From the NCBI GenBank assembly GCA_028701815.1, contig JAQVPY010000022.1, forward strand, positions 1-17,591: 17,591 nt of DNA, given 5' to 3'. This document shows positions 8,161 through 14,125 of this stretch, piece by piece; the stretch's first letter is position 1, and each line of letters opens with the position of its first letter. Source of the stretch: Bacteroidales bacterium. GTDB lineage: Bacteria; Bacteroidota; Bacteroidia; Bacteroidales; BM520. The notes under the pieces were generated by a model. That model saw only the letters and a program-made list of their open reading frames with translations. It was not told where the DNA came from and did not search any database. Both the position numbers and the translations under genes were made by a program.

Positions 8161-8688
8161 ATGAACAAAAACATTTTAAGATTCCTGATGCTCCTTTTTA
8201 TTATGTTGCTCGCATCACCATGTCTATCTCAAAAGATGTTTCTGGTAAAAAAAACCGGAACTAAACATAATATGAAGTATTTTGTAGGCGATAACATCTC
8301 GTTTAAATATTGTGATGACGGCACCTGTTATAAGGTCGACGGCAAGATAAACAAGTTAAACAGTGATGAAATGGTCGTCAATTATGATCAGATATATAAG
8401 TTAGATAAGATAAAAACCGTTTATATTAAACGCAGTCTGCTGAGAAATGTGCAATTGGCTGTTGCAGGCGGGAGTGCGGCATACCTTGGCTTTACACTTT
8501 TTAGAGATACTTTTAACCCTGAGGGAGAACGGTTCCGCCCTGTCGACTATGCCGTGCCTTCCGGACTACTTGGCGTTTCTTTAGGCACATGGTCACTGAA
8601 TAAACAAAGATATCATCTGTATAAAAAGGAGAAATACAGTTACGAAGTGCTGGACTTTAATTTTAATGCTATTGAAACTTCTCGTTGA
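8161..8688 (+). CDS. Small exported protein of unknown function (175 aa)
   Basis: I do not recognise a named family. The first 23 residues are a Sec signal peptide (core FLMLLFIMLLAS, likely cleavage near CLSQ). The mature part begins with about 65 residues of probable beta strands (VGDNISFKY, CYKVDGKINKL, EMVVNYDQIYKLDKIKTVYI) that resemble a small barrel. Two hydrophobic, Gly-rich stretches follow (about 98-114, LAVAGGSAAYLGFTLF; about 131-144, VPSGLLGVSLGTW), separated by a charged turn. They could be a membrane-inserted hairpin. The protein ends with a short basic and aromatic tail. It has its own promoter, divergent from lpxH, and its last 20 bases overlap the end of convergent lpxK. An envelope location is likely; function is unknown. 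Confidence 0.85.
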   Translation: MNKNILRFLMLLFIMLLASPCLSQKMFLVKKTGTKHNMKYFVGDNISFKYCDDGTCYKVDGKINKLNSDEMVVNYDQIYKLDKIKTVYIKRSLLRNVQLAVAGGSAAYLGFTLFRDTFNPEGERFRPVDYAVPSGLLGVSLGTWSLNKQRYHLYKKEKYSYEVLDFNFNAIETSR

Positions 8689-9736
8689 AGCAGGTCTGTA
8701 TACTTCCTATCAGAATGTCACCCTCGTTATCGTGCAATTTGGTGTGCATCGGAAGATAGTATATCGGTAATTCGCTGAGAATGGGAGCAAAAACAGGCGC
8801 TTTTAACCTCATGGCATCTTTTTCAGTGGTGACTATTACTTTCCTGTTGCCATAGTTGTTGTGGAATTTTTCAACGATCATATTCAACTCTTCAAGAGAA
8901 TATTCGTGATGGTCGTCGAACTCTATGAAGTCCACGTCGTCGAAGATCGTTTTGAGCTTTCCAAGAAACCAGTAACTGTTGGCTATCCCTGCAAAACATA
9001 TAGCTGTGGTATACTTTTTCTCCGTGAGATCTATCGGCTTGCTTTTTTCAAAAGGCAGGAGGGGGGAGTAGACGATATATGAGGTGAGGAGGGTCTGATG
9101 CTCGTCGTTGATATGCAGATGCTCGTGTAAGGAACGTATGGTGATGGGGGAAATTACCTTTTCACATTTTGTTACTATAACTATGTCGGCCCGCTTGGCT
9201 CCCGACACAGGCTCTCTGAGACGTCCCACGGGCAACATGCTGTCACTGCCGTACGTGTCAAAATAATCGGTGAGAAGGATGTTTACATCGGGCTTTACAT
9301 AGCGGTGCTGATACGAGTCGTCAAGTAATATTATCTGCGTCTCGGGAAAAAGCTCCATGATCTTTTTTATCCCCTCACAACGGTTTTCCTGTACTGCAAT
9401 ATGGATGTGACTGAATTTTGAGGCGAACTGCAATGGCTCGTCGCCGATTTCTTTGCTCGTGTCAGTGCTCTTGCATATTCTGAAACCTTTCGTTTTTCGG
9501 CCATAACCACGACTGAGAATGGCAACTTTATATTTGCCCGACAACTCTTTTACTAAATATTCAGTTAACGGCGTCTTGCCGGTTCCTCCCGCCGAAAGAT
9601 TTCCTATGCCTACAACTAACACATTGTCAAAAGACGTCTCTTTCAGCAGACCGATGTCAAAAGCTATGTTGCGGAGCCTGACACCTGCTCCGTAAAGCCA
9701 CGCGATGGGAAATAGCAATACTTTCTTCTTTGCCAT
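8669..9736 (-). CDS. lpxK: Tetraacyldisaccharide 4'-kinase
   Basis: LpxK phosphorylates the 4' position of tetraacyldisaccharide-1-phosphate with ATP to give lipid IVA, at the inner membrane. The 355-aa protein has the usual family length. The N-terminal helix (about 6-30, LFPIAWLYGAGVRLRN) is the membrane-associated segment. The P-loop is GNLSAGGTGKTP (Gly45-Pro56), in the form specific to this family. The DDSYQHR motif matches the family's DD-x-x-QHR block, and VTTEKDAMRL is the conserved C-terminal motif. The start ATG follows a consensus promoter on the minus strand by about 40 bases. The 3' end overlaps the convergent 175-aa gene by 20 bases. Together with lpxH it supplies two of the constitutive lipid A steps. 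Confidence 0.97.
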   Translation of the reverse strand: MAKKKVLLFPIAWLYGAGVRLRNIAFDIGLLKETSFDNVLVVGIGNLSAGGTGKTPLTEYLVKELSGKYKVAILSRGYGRKTKGFRICKSTDTSKEIGDEPLQFASKFSHIHIAVQENRCEGIKKIMELFPETQIILLDDSYQHRYVKPDVNILLTDYFDTYGSDSMLPVGRLREPVSGAKRADIVIVTKCEKVISPITIRSLHEHLHINDEHQTLLTSYIVYSPLLPFEKSKPIDLTEKKYTTAICFAGIANSYWFLGKLKTIFDDVDFIEFDDHHEYSLEELNMIVEKFHNNYGNRKVIVTTEKDAMRLKAPVFAPILSELPIYYLPMHTKLHDNEGDILIGSIQTCFNEKFQ

Positions 9737-9760
9737 GTCGTTTTTTTGTTTGCAGAGTGG

Positions 9761-9810
9761 TTTATTTTATTTAAAGCGACATGCAAAGTTATTACTTTAT
9801 TTTATTTAAA
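9761..9810. repeat. 15-bp direct repeat around the lpxK promoter
   Basis: TTTATTTTATTTAAA occurs exactly at 9761-9775 and again at 9796-9810, a 35-base period. The copies flank the lpxK -7 element, one in the early leader and one in the -10 to -33 spacer. The sequence is AT-only, so chance or slippage is possible, and a role as operator is unproven. Confidence 0.6.
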
Positions 9811-9814
9811 TCAA
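9784..9814 (-). promoter_or_regulatory. Promoter for lpxK
   Basis: On the minus strand TAACTTTG (plus 9784-9791) matches TAnnTTTG, with TTGA (plus 9811-9814) as -33 element and a 19-base spacer. Transcription would start near 9777, about 40 bases upstream of the lpxK ATG. Confidence 0.75.
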
Positions 9815-9833
9815 CTTTATTTGAAAAATAAGA

Positions 9834-9862
9834 TTGAAATTAAGTATTTTTTTTTACTTTTG
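9834..9862 (+). promoter_or_regulatory. Promoter for the zinc-ribbon coiled-coil gene
   Basis: TACTTTTG at 9855-9862 matches TAnnTTTG and TTG at 9834-9836 is a suitable -33 element (18-base spacer). Transcription would start near 9869, leaving about 27 bases of A/T-rich leader before the ATG at 9896. Confidence 0.75.
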
Positions 9863-9895
9863 CAAATAAATTGGTAAATAAGATTTTTTAGTATT

Positions 9896-10771
9896 ATGGC
9901 AAAAAAGAAAGAAACTGTAACGCCTGAAGAAAAAGTTGAAAAGAGCGTTGATAATACTGTGGTTTATACTACCCATGAAAACACCGTAGTGGTGCCGGAT
10001 GTAACAATCGAAAAGAAATTGGAGTCGCTTTACGGCGTTCAACTTATAGATTCTAAAATAGATAATATCAGAATCGTAAGGGGCGAATTGCCATTGGAGG
10101 TTCAGGATTTGGAAGATGCTATAATAGGTATGGAAACCCGTATCGGAAATTATAAAATGGATATTATAGCTCAGAAGTCCGCAATGGAAGAGCAACAAAA
10201 TAATATCAAGGAAGCTGAAATTCTGATGAAAAAGTATGACGATCAAAGAATGAATGTCAGAAATAATCGCGAATACGATTCCTTGACAAAAGAGATCGAG
10301 TATCAGTCTCTCGACATCCAACTCTCCAATAAAAAGATTGCTGATGCTGAAAAAGAAGTCGAAAAACTGACTCAGAATATCGAAATAGTAACCAAAAACC
10401 TCGCAAAGGAAAGAGAAGACCTCGCTATTAAGAAAAGCGAACTCGAGAATATTGTCATTGAAACCGAAAACGAAGAAAAAATCCTTCTCCAACTGCTCGA
10501 GGAACATAAACAGTTTATCGAAGAAAGATTGCTCGCTGCTTATACGAAAATTCGCAAAACGGTTCGTAACGGTTTAGCTGTCGTTTCCATCGAGAGAGAT
10601 GCCTGCGCCGGATGCTTTAATAAAATTCCGCCCCAGAGACAACTTGATATTAAAATACATAAGAAGATAATCGTCTGCGAATCCTGCGGAAGAATTCTTG
10701 TGGATAATGATATCGCCTCCGAGGTGCAAAATAAAATAGATGAGGAATTAACAAAAAAAGAGGCTGAATAA
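9896..10771 (+). CDS. Coiled-coil protein with C-terminal C4 zinc ribbon
   Basis: This 291-aa cytoplasmic protein belongs to the bacterial coiled-coil hairpin plus zinc-ribbon family (zf-RING_7; the chlamydial CT398 protein is the structurally known member). After a Lys/Glu-rich N-terminal tail (1-37), residues about 38-215 form two long antiparallel helices, with the family motif NNREYDSLTKEI (about 123-134) near the first half's end. The zinc ribbon uses CAGC (Cys237/Cys240) and CESC (Cys261/Cys264). The molecular role is not established for the family; binding to other proteins or nucleic acid is usually supposed. Many relatives are about 240-260 aa, so the N-terminal tail is an extension. 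In Bacteroidota this gene often follows a nif3-family gene; here it has its own promoter and a divergent lpxK instead. Confidence 0.9.
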   Translation: MAKKKETVTPEEKVEKSVDNTVVYTTHENTVVVPDVTIEKKLESLYGVQLIDSKIDNIRIVRGELPLEVQDLEDAIIGMETRIGNYKMDIIAQKSAMEEQQNNIKEAEILMKKYDDQRMNVRNNREYDSLTKEIEYQSLDIQLSNKKIADAEKEVEKLTQNIEIVTKNLAKEREDLAIKKSELENIVIETENEEKILLQLLEEHKQFIEERLLAAYTKIRKTVRNGLAVVSIERDACAGCFNKIPPQRQLDIKIHKKIIVCESCGRILVDNDIASEVQNKIDEELTKKEAE

Positions 10772-10786
10772 TCAGCCCCTTTTTTT
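10753..10786. terminator. Bidirectional intrinsic terminator
   Basis: GGCTGA (10762-10767), loop ATAA, TCAGCC (10772-10777) is a perfect 6-bp hairpin flanked by an A-tract (10753-10759) and a T-tract (10780-10786). It therefore works as terminator for the zinc-ribbon gene on the plus strand, whose stop codon lies in the loop, and for hsp20 on the minus strand. Confidence 0.9.
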
Positions 10787-10805
10787 GTCGGTGTGCTATC
10801 GGTTA

Positions 10806-11237
10806 CTATTTGATCGCAATGCTCTTGTTCTTTGCATTGACTGTAACTTCTCTCTTTGGAAGTATTACTTCCAACATCCCGTTTTCATACTTTGCATCAA
10901 TCTTGTCTTGATCTATGTCGTCTGAAAGATTGAATGACCTTTCAAAAGCACAGTAACAAAATTCCTGACGGATGTAATTTTTTGTCTTATCACATTTTTC
11001 GTCTTTCTTTTCAGTTGAAATAGTCAATACGTCATTGTTCAAGGCAATCTTGAAATCGTCCTTGTCTTTTCCCGGAACAGCTACTTCAATCACATAGTCC
11101 TTCTCATTCTCAACTATGTTTACTGATGGGGTTAGATTCTTTTGAGCTTTGTTTAAACTTGAAGTGAAAAAATCATCAAAAATATCCGAAAAGGTCATCG
11201 GGTAATTCATAGGGTCGTTAAATTTTACAAGTTTCAT
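10806..11237 (-). CDS. Small heat-shock protein, Hsp20/alpha-crystallin family
   Basis: This 143-aa ATP-independent holdase binds unfolding proteins during heat or other stress and forms large oligomers in the cytoplasm. A short N-terminal arm with FSDIFDDFF (about 16-24) precedes the alpha-crystallin domain (about 36-130). That domain includes DYVIEVAVPGKDKDDFKI (47-64), the strand NDVLTIST (68-75) and the signature ENGMLEVILPK (118-128). The C-terminal oligomerisation motif IAI (140-142) is present. It is preceded by an unusually good ribosome binding site and a 140-base upstream region with repeats and mRNA secondary structure, described separately. It follows rarA on the same strand but probably has its own stress promoter; a shared terminator lies downstream. 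Confidence 0.96.
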   Translation of the reverse strand: MKLVKFNDPMNYPMTFSDIFDDFFTSSLNKAQKNLTPSVNIVENEKDYVIEVAVPGKDKDDFKIALNNDVLTISTEKKDEKCDKTKNYIRQEFCYCAFERSFNLSDDIDQDKIDAKYENGMLEVILPKREVTVNAKNKSIAIK

Positions 11238-11242
11238 AATAT

Positions 11243-11247
11243 CCTCC
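11243..11247 (-). promoter_or_regulatory. Strong ribosome binding site of hsp20
   Basis: GGAGG on the minus strand lies 5 bases before the hsp20 ATG. Most other starts in this window have no recognisable Shine-Dalgarno sequence, as is usual in Bacteroidota, so this is notable and fits a stress gene needing strong or controllable translation. Confidence 0.75.
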
Positions 11248-11252
11248 GTTTT

Positions 11253-11316
11253 TTAATTGTTTATCTTTTGTTTCGTGCCCGTTATTAATCGAACACGTCT
11301 TCCATTAAACAATTAA
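11253..11316 (-). promoter_or_regulatory. Predicted structured mRNA leader of hsp20 (two stacked helices)
   Basis: Read as minus-strand RNA, UUAAUUGUUUA (11316-11306) pairs perfectly with UAAACAAUUAA (11263-11253), 11 bp of AU-rich helix. Inside it CGUGUUCG (11297-11290) pairs along all 8 bases with CGGGCACG (11281-11274), two of them G-U wobbles that exist only in the hsp20-sense RNA. The internal loop is 8 and 10 bases and the terminal loop 8. The outer helix ends 5 bases before GGAGG. An RNA thermometer or other post-transcriptional switch is a reasonable hypothesis; no known family name can be assigned. Confidence 0.55.
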
Positions 11317-11335
11317 TATGCCATCGTAAAATGTG

Positions 11336-11380
11336 TGACAAAACGGCATACATGAAGCTTTTTGACATGACAAAATGTCA
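11336..11380. promoter_or_regulatory. TGACA/TGTCA palindromic sites upstream of hsp20
   Basis: TGACAAAATGTCA (11368-11380) is a perfect 5-3-5 palindrome. An extra direct TGACA half-site abuts it at 11363-11367. TGACAAAACGGCA (11336-11348) is an 11/13 copy starting exactly 32 bases away, about three helical turns. The outer site overlaps the rarA stop codon. Spacing and position suggest binding sites for a regulator or specialised sigma factor of hsp20. I see no good TAnnTTTG promoter for hsp20 and no CIRCE element. Confidence 0.55.
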
Positions 11381-12661
11381 GTATCCATATTTTGTTTTCC
11401 ATCTCATACGGAGGAATTTTCGATGTTCTTCTTCTCTTGGGTTCTGTTGCGGGTTATAGAAGACAGTACCACTGACGCTATCGGGAAGAAATTCCTGTTC
11501 TGCGAAGTTGTTGTTGTAAGCATGGGCGTATTTGTAGTCTTTGCCATATCCGATATCTTTCATCAGTTTGGTGGGGGCGTTTCTCAGATGCAGTGGTACC
11601 GGAGGAGTTCCGCCCGCTTTTCGTATAGTTTCTTGTGCCATGTCAATAGCAACACATGCCGAGTTACTTTTGGGAGAACAGGCGAGATAGATGGCTGTCT
11701 GTGCGAGTATGAGTCGAGATTCAGGAAATCCTATTTTCATAACGGCTTCAAAACAGGTGTTGGCAAGCAATAAAGCGTTAGGGTTGGCGTTTCCTATGTC
11801 TTCAGATGAGAGAATGAGCATTCTGCGCGCAATAAATTCAGGAGCCTCGCCGCCTTCAATCATCCGTGCAAGCCAATATACGGCACCGTTGGGGTCGCTG
11901 CCACGTATCGACTTTATAAAAGCGGAGATGATGTCATAATGCATTTCTCCATTTTTGTCGTATATAGCGAGGTTCTGTTGGATCGTCGACAGCACCATGT
12001 CGTCGTTTATGGTATATTCCGTCTGTTGCGGATCCGATTGCGAACTATTGGCAACTACGAGTTCTATGGCGTTCAGCAATTTTCTCGCGTCGCCGCCAGA
12101 GACGGTCAGCAGTGCCGACGTTTCTTCAAAGGTTATCTTTTTGTGAAATTTGTTTGATAGGTGGTCGCCGGCTCTTTTTATTAAAACGAGGAGGTCGTCT
12201 TTTGACAGCGGTTGCAGAATATATACCTGACAGCGGGATATCAGCGGAGAAATAACTTCAAATGATGGGTTCTCAGTGGTGGCGCCTATGAGTGTAATTA
12301 TTCCTTTCTCTACGGCGCTGAGCAAAGAATCCTGTTGTGACTTGCTAAAACGATGGATTTCGTCGATAAATAAAATCGGACCGTTTTCGTATTTAGCGGC
12401 GTCTATAATGTTACGCACATCTTTAACGCCTGAACTTACGGCGCTCAGAGAATGAAACGGGCGCTTCAGCGCGTCAGCAATGATTAGTGCAAGTGTCGTT
12501 TTGCCGACTCCTGGAGGTCCCCATAGTATTATAGAAGGTAAAACTCCGGCATCAAGACTACGTCTTAAAACAGCGCCTTCTCCAATGAGATGCTCCTGTC
12601 CGATGTATTCGTCTAAGCTCTTTGGTCTTAATTCTTCCGCAAGTGGGGGAATAAACTGCAT
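11378..12661 (-). CDS. rarA: Replication-associated recombination protein A (AAA+ ATPase, RarA/MgsA)
   Basis: RarA is a clamp-loader-like AAA+ ATPase that acts at stalled or gapped replication forks with SSB and RecA. The 427-aa protein has the normal family length and opens with the family block PLAEELRPKSLDEYIGQEHL. Walker A is GPPGVGKT (48-55), Walker B is FIDEIHRF (Asp100/Glu101), and sensor 1 lies in IGATTENPSFEV. The C-terminal tetramerisation region contains the highly conserved MIEGGEAPEFIARRM and SSEDIGNANP. The start at 12661 fits these boundaries and follows a consensus promoter. It is divergent from the ferredoxin gene and upstream of hsp20 on the same strand; I see no T-rich terminator between rarA and hsp20, so read-through is possible. 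Confidence 0.97.
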   Translation of the reverse strand: MQFIPPLAEELRPKSLDEYIGQEHLIGEGAVLRRSLDAGVLPSIILWGPPGVGKTTLALIIADALKRPFHSLSAVSSGVKDVRNIIDAAKYENGPILFIDEIHRFSKSQQDSLLSAVEKGIITLIGATTENPSFEVISPLISRCQVYILQPLSKDDLLVLIKRAGDHLSNKFHKKITFEETSALLTVSGGDARKLLNAIELVVANSSQSDPQQTEYTINDDMVLSTIQQNLAIYDKNGEMHYDIISAFIKSIRGSDPNGAVYWLARMIEGGEAPEFIARRMLILSSEDIGNANPNALLLANTCFEAVMKIGFPESRLILAQTAIYLACSPKSNSACVAIDMAQETIRKAGGTPPVPLHLRNAPTKLMKDIGYGKDYKYAHAYNNNFAEQEFLPDSVSGTVFYNPQQNPREEEHRKFLRMRWKTKYGY

Positions 12662-12674
12662 TATTTTTTTTATG

Positions 12675-12682
12675 CAAATGTA
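12675..12682 (-). promoter_or_regulatory. -7 promoter element for rarA
   Basis: TACATTTG on the minus strand matches TAnnTTTG. No -33 element with ideal spacing is obvious. Transcription would begin around 12668, so the rarA mRNA would be nearly leaderless, about 7 bases. Confidence 0.6.
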
Positions 12683-12726
12683 GCTAAAAATTATTCAAAA
12701 TATTCTCAAGGTATCAAAAAACTTCA

Positions 12727-12734
12727 TACCTTTG
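12727..12734 (+). promoter_or_regulatory. -7 promoter element for the ferredoxin gene
   Basis: TACCTTTG is a strong match to TAnnTTTG. It lies 30 bases before the ATG at 12764, separated by an A-rich leader. The -33 region is not clear. It is divergent from the rarA promoter about 45 bases away. Confidence 0.75.
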
Positions 12735-12763
12735 CAACGTAATAATAATAAAAAAATTAAGAC

Positions 12764-12934
12764 ATGGCTTACGTAATTTCAAAAGATTGTTTAGCATGTG
12801 GAACTTGTAAAGACGAGTGCCCTGTTGAAGCTATTTCAGAAGGTGAAATCTATAAAATTGATCCGGATCTTTGTATGGAATGTGGCTCATGCGCAGCAGT
12901 TTGCCCCGCAGAAGCTATTCATTTGGCAGAATAA
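12764..12934 (+). CDS. Small 2[4Fe-4S] ferredoxin (56 aa)
   Basis: This is a clostridial-type bacterial ferredoxin, a soluble low-potential electron carrier for enzymes such as pyruvate:ferredoxin oxidoreductase in anaerobes. The 56 residues start MAYVISKDCLACGTC and hold two classic cluster motifs: Cys9, Cys12, Cys15, Cys19-Pro and Cys37, Cys40, Cys43, Cys47-Pro. Each cluster is formed by three cysteines of one motif and the last of the other. Length and the internal duplication are exactly those of the family. It stands alone, with its own promoter (12727) and a strong terminator (12954), so it is a monocistronic, probably highly expressed gene. It suggests an anaerobic host. It is short enough to be missed by length-filtered gene calling. 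Confidence 0.97.
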   Translation: MAYVISKDCLACGTCKDECPVEAISEGEIYKIDPDLCMECGSCAAVCPAEAIHLAE

Positions 12935-12953
12935 TTCCATCTTGAATTAAAAG

Positions 12954-12983
12954 AAAAAGCCCGTAGTAATACGGGCTTTTTTG
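12954..12983 (+). terminator. Intrinsic terminator of the ferredoxin gene
   Basis: AGCCCGTA (12958-12965), loop GTAA, TACGGGCT (12970-12977) is a perfect 8-bp hairpin followed by a T-tract (12977-12982). The preceding A-tract could let it work weakly in the opposite direction. Confidence 0.93.
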
Positions 12984-13010
12984 TTTTATCAAAAAAATAA
13001 CCTACCTTTG
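12980..13010 (+). promoter_or_regulatory. Promoter for the flippase-hldE-radA cluster
   Basis: TACCTTTG (13003-13010) is a consensus -7 element and TTTG (12980-12983) a consensus -33 element with a 19-base spacer. The -33 element is part of the T-tract of the ferredoxin terminator, so the two elements share bases. Transcription would start near 13017, giving a leader of about 65 bases. Confidence 0.82.
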
Positions 13011-13043
13011 TAATCACGTTTTCTGAAAAAGGTCTCTTGATTT

Positions 13044-13085
13044 ATGATGCCTGATAGGAGAATATTTATACCTAAATTCGTATGA
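13044..13085 (+). other. Possible 13-codon upstream ORF coupled to the flippase-like gene
   Basis: An ATG at 13044 opens a short frame (MMPDRRIFIPKFV) whose TGA stop overlaps the ATG of the next gene by 4 bases (ATGA). An AAAAAGG stretch about 12 bases before it could act as a weak ribosome binding site, whereas the main gene has none at normal distance. It may serve translational coupling or be a chance frame; there is no evidence that the peptide itself matters. Confidence 0.35.
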
Positions 13086-14125
13086 AAGTTAAAAAAGTTT
13101 ATAAAGATATTCTGAAATTTATTTTCTTTTTAGGAATTGGCGTTTTCCTGATCTGGTGGTTTGTTAGAAAACTTACCCCACAAGAAATAGACGAGATTTT
13201 TGCCGCCTTGAAAAATGTTAATTATTGGTGGCTGCTGCTCGGTATCTTTTTTGGCATTTTGAGCAATGTGGCGCGAACCTCGCGTTGGATTACTCTAATT
13301 GAACCCATGGGCTATAAGTTGCGCTATCATAATGTGTTTATGTCGGTACTCATTGCTTATCTTGCCAATCTCGCCGTGCCGCGACTCGGCGAACTTACAC
13401 GCTGTGGAACCCTCGCCAAATACGAAAAGGTGCCCTTCGAGAAATCGTTCGGTACCGTTATCGCCGAACGTGCTTGTGACCTTATCGTGTTCGGAATCCT
13501 CTTCGTTCTAAATATAGCTATACAGTTTAATAACCTGCGCGAATATGTCAATGAAAAAATACTCGGCAGAATTTCTACCGACGCTGTTGTGGAAAAAGGT
13601 TCTTCCCCGGTCTTGTGGATAGTGGTCGGCGTTATCGTCCTGCTATGTGTCGCGGTGGTTGTCTTTGTTAAATGCCTCCCTGATAATAAAATTTCGATTA
13701 AAATAAAAAGTTTGATAAAAGGTCTTTTCGATGGATTAAAGTCGATAATTCACCTTAAACGGCCATTTACGTTTATCTTTCACTCCCTTTTGCTATGGGG
13801 CTGCTATTTAATGATGACCTTTGCCGCTTTTAAGGCGTTGCCGGATACTGCGCTTCTTGGTATGGATGCCGCTATGTCTTCACTCGTCTTCAGCACCATA
13901 GGTGTTATCCTCGTGCAGGGCGGAATAGGAATTTACCCGATTATTGTGGCTGAAGTGCTTACCGTTTACGGCATCACCTCTGCCATAGGCTATACTATGG
14001 GCTGGATTATATGGACCAATCAAACGGTGATTGTAATACTCGGTGGAATTTTATCCCTTTTTATATTGCCGCTTGTTAATAAACAGAAATATGATGCAAA
14101 CGAACCGACTTCTGTCACTCAATGA
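13082..14125 (+). CDS. Flippase-like integral membrane protein (lysylphosphatidylglycerol synthase TM/UPF0104 family)
   Basis: This 347-aa inner-membrane protein belongs to the superfamily that includes the flippase half of MprF and AglD. It has a basic N-terminus and about seven or eight hydrophobic segments: about 12-27, 45-62, 83-98, 130-147, 175-195, 230-250, 265-290 and 310-335. Family motifs include ARTSRWITLIEPMG (64-77), the conserved VPRLGELTRCGTLAKYEKVPF (positions 98-118) and GTVIAERACDLI (123-134). The aminoacyl-transferase half of MprF is absent, so lysylation is not expected; movement of a lipid or lipid-linked sugar is the usual supposition, and the true substrate is unknown. 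It heads a tight cluster with hldE and radA (35-base and 14-base overlaps), so an envelope-glycolipid role is plausible but inferred. Confidence 0.9.
   Translation: MKVKKVYKDILKFIFFLGIGVFLIWWFVRKLTPQEIDEIFAALKNVNYWWLLLGIFFGILSNVARTSRWITLIEPMGYKLRYHNVFMSVLIAYLANLAVPRLGELTRCGTLAKYEKVPFEKSFGTVIAERACDLIVFGILFVLNIAIQFNNLREYVNEKILGRISTDAVVEKGSSPVLWIVVGVIVLLCVAVVVFVKCLPDNKISIKIKSLIKGLFDGLKSIIHLKRPFTFIFHSLLLWGCYLMMTFAAFKALPDTALLGMDAAMSSLVFSTIGVILVQGGIGIYPIIVAEVLTVYGITSAIGYTMGWIIWTNQTVIVILGGILSLFILPLVNKQKYDANEPTSVTQ

Noticed and set aside
9854..10507. Long minus-strand open frame (217 codons, Phe-rich) opposite the zinc-ribbon gene
   Set aside because: It is a mirror of a Lys/Glu-rich coding strand; composition is implausible for a protein, and the plus-strand gene has promoter, zinc motifs and terminator.
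11363..11380. The TGACA/TGTCA palindrome as a rarA terminator
   Set aside because: The minus-strand sequence after the hairpin is A-rich, not T-rich, and the stem is only 5-6 bp.
14043..14090. Upstream start for rfaE2
   Set aside because: The extra residues are out-of-frame flippase sequence; ATG at 14091/14094 gives the normal family length.
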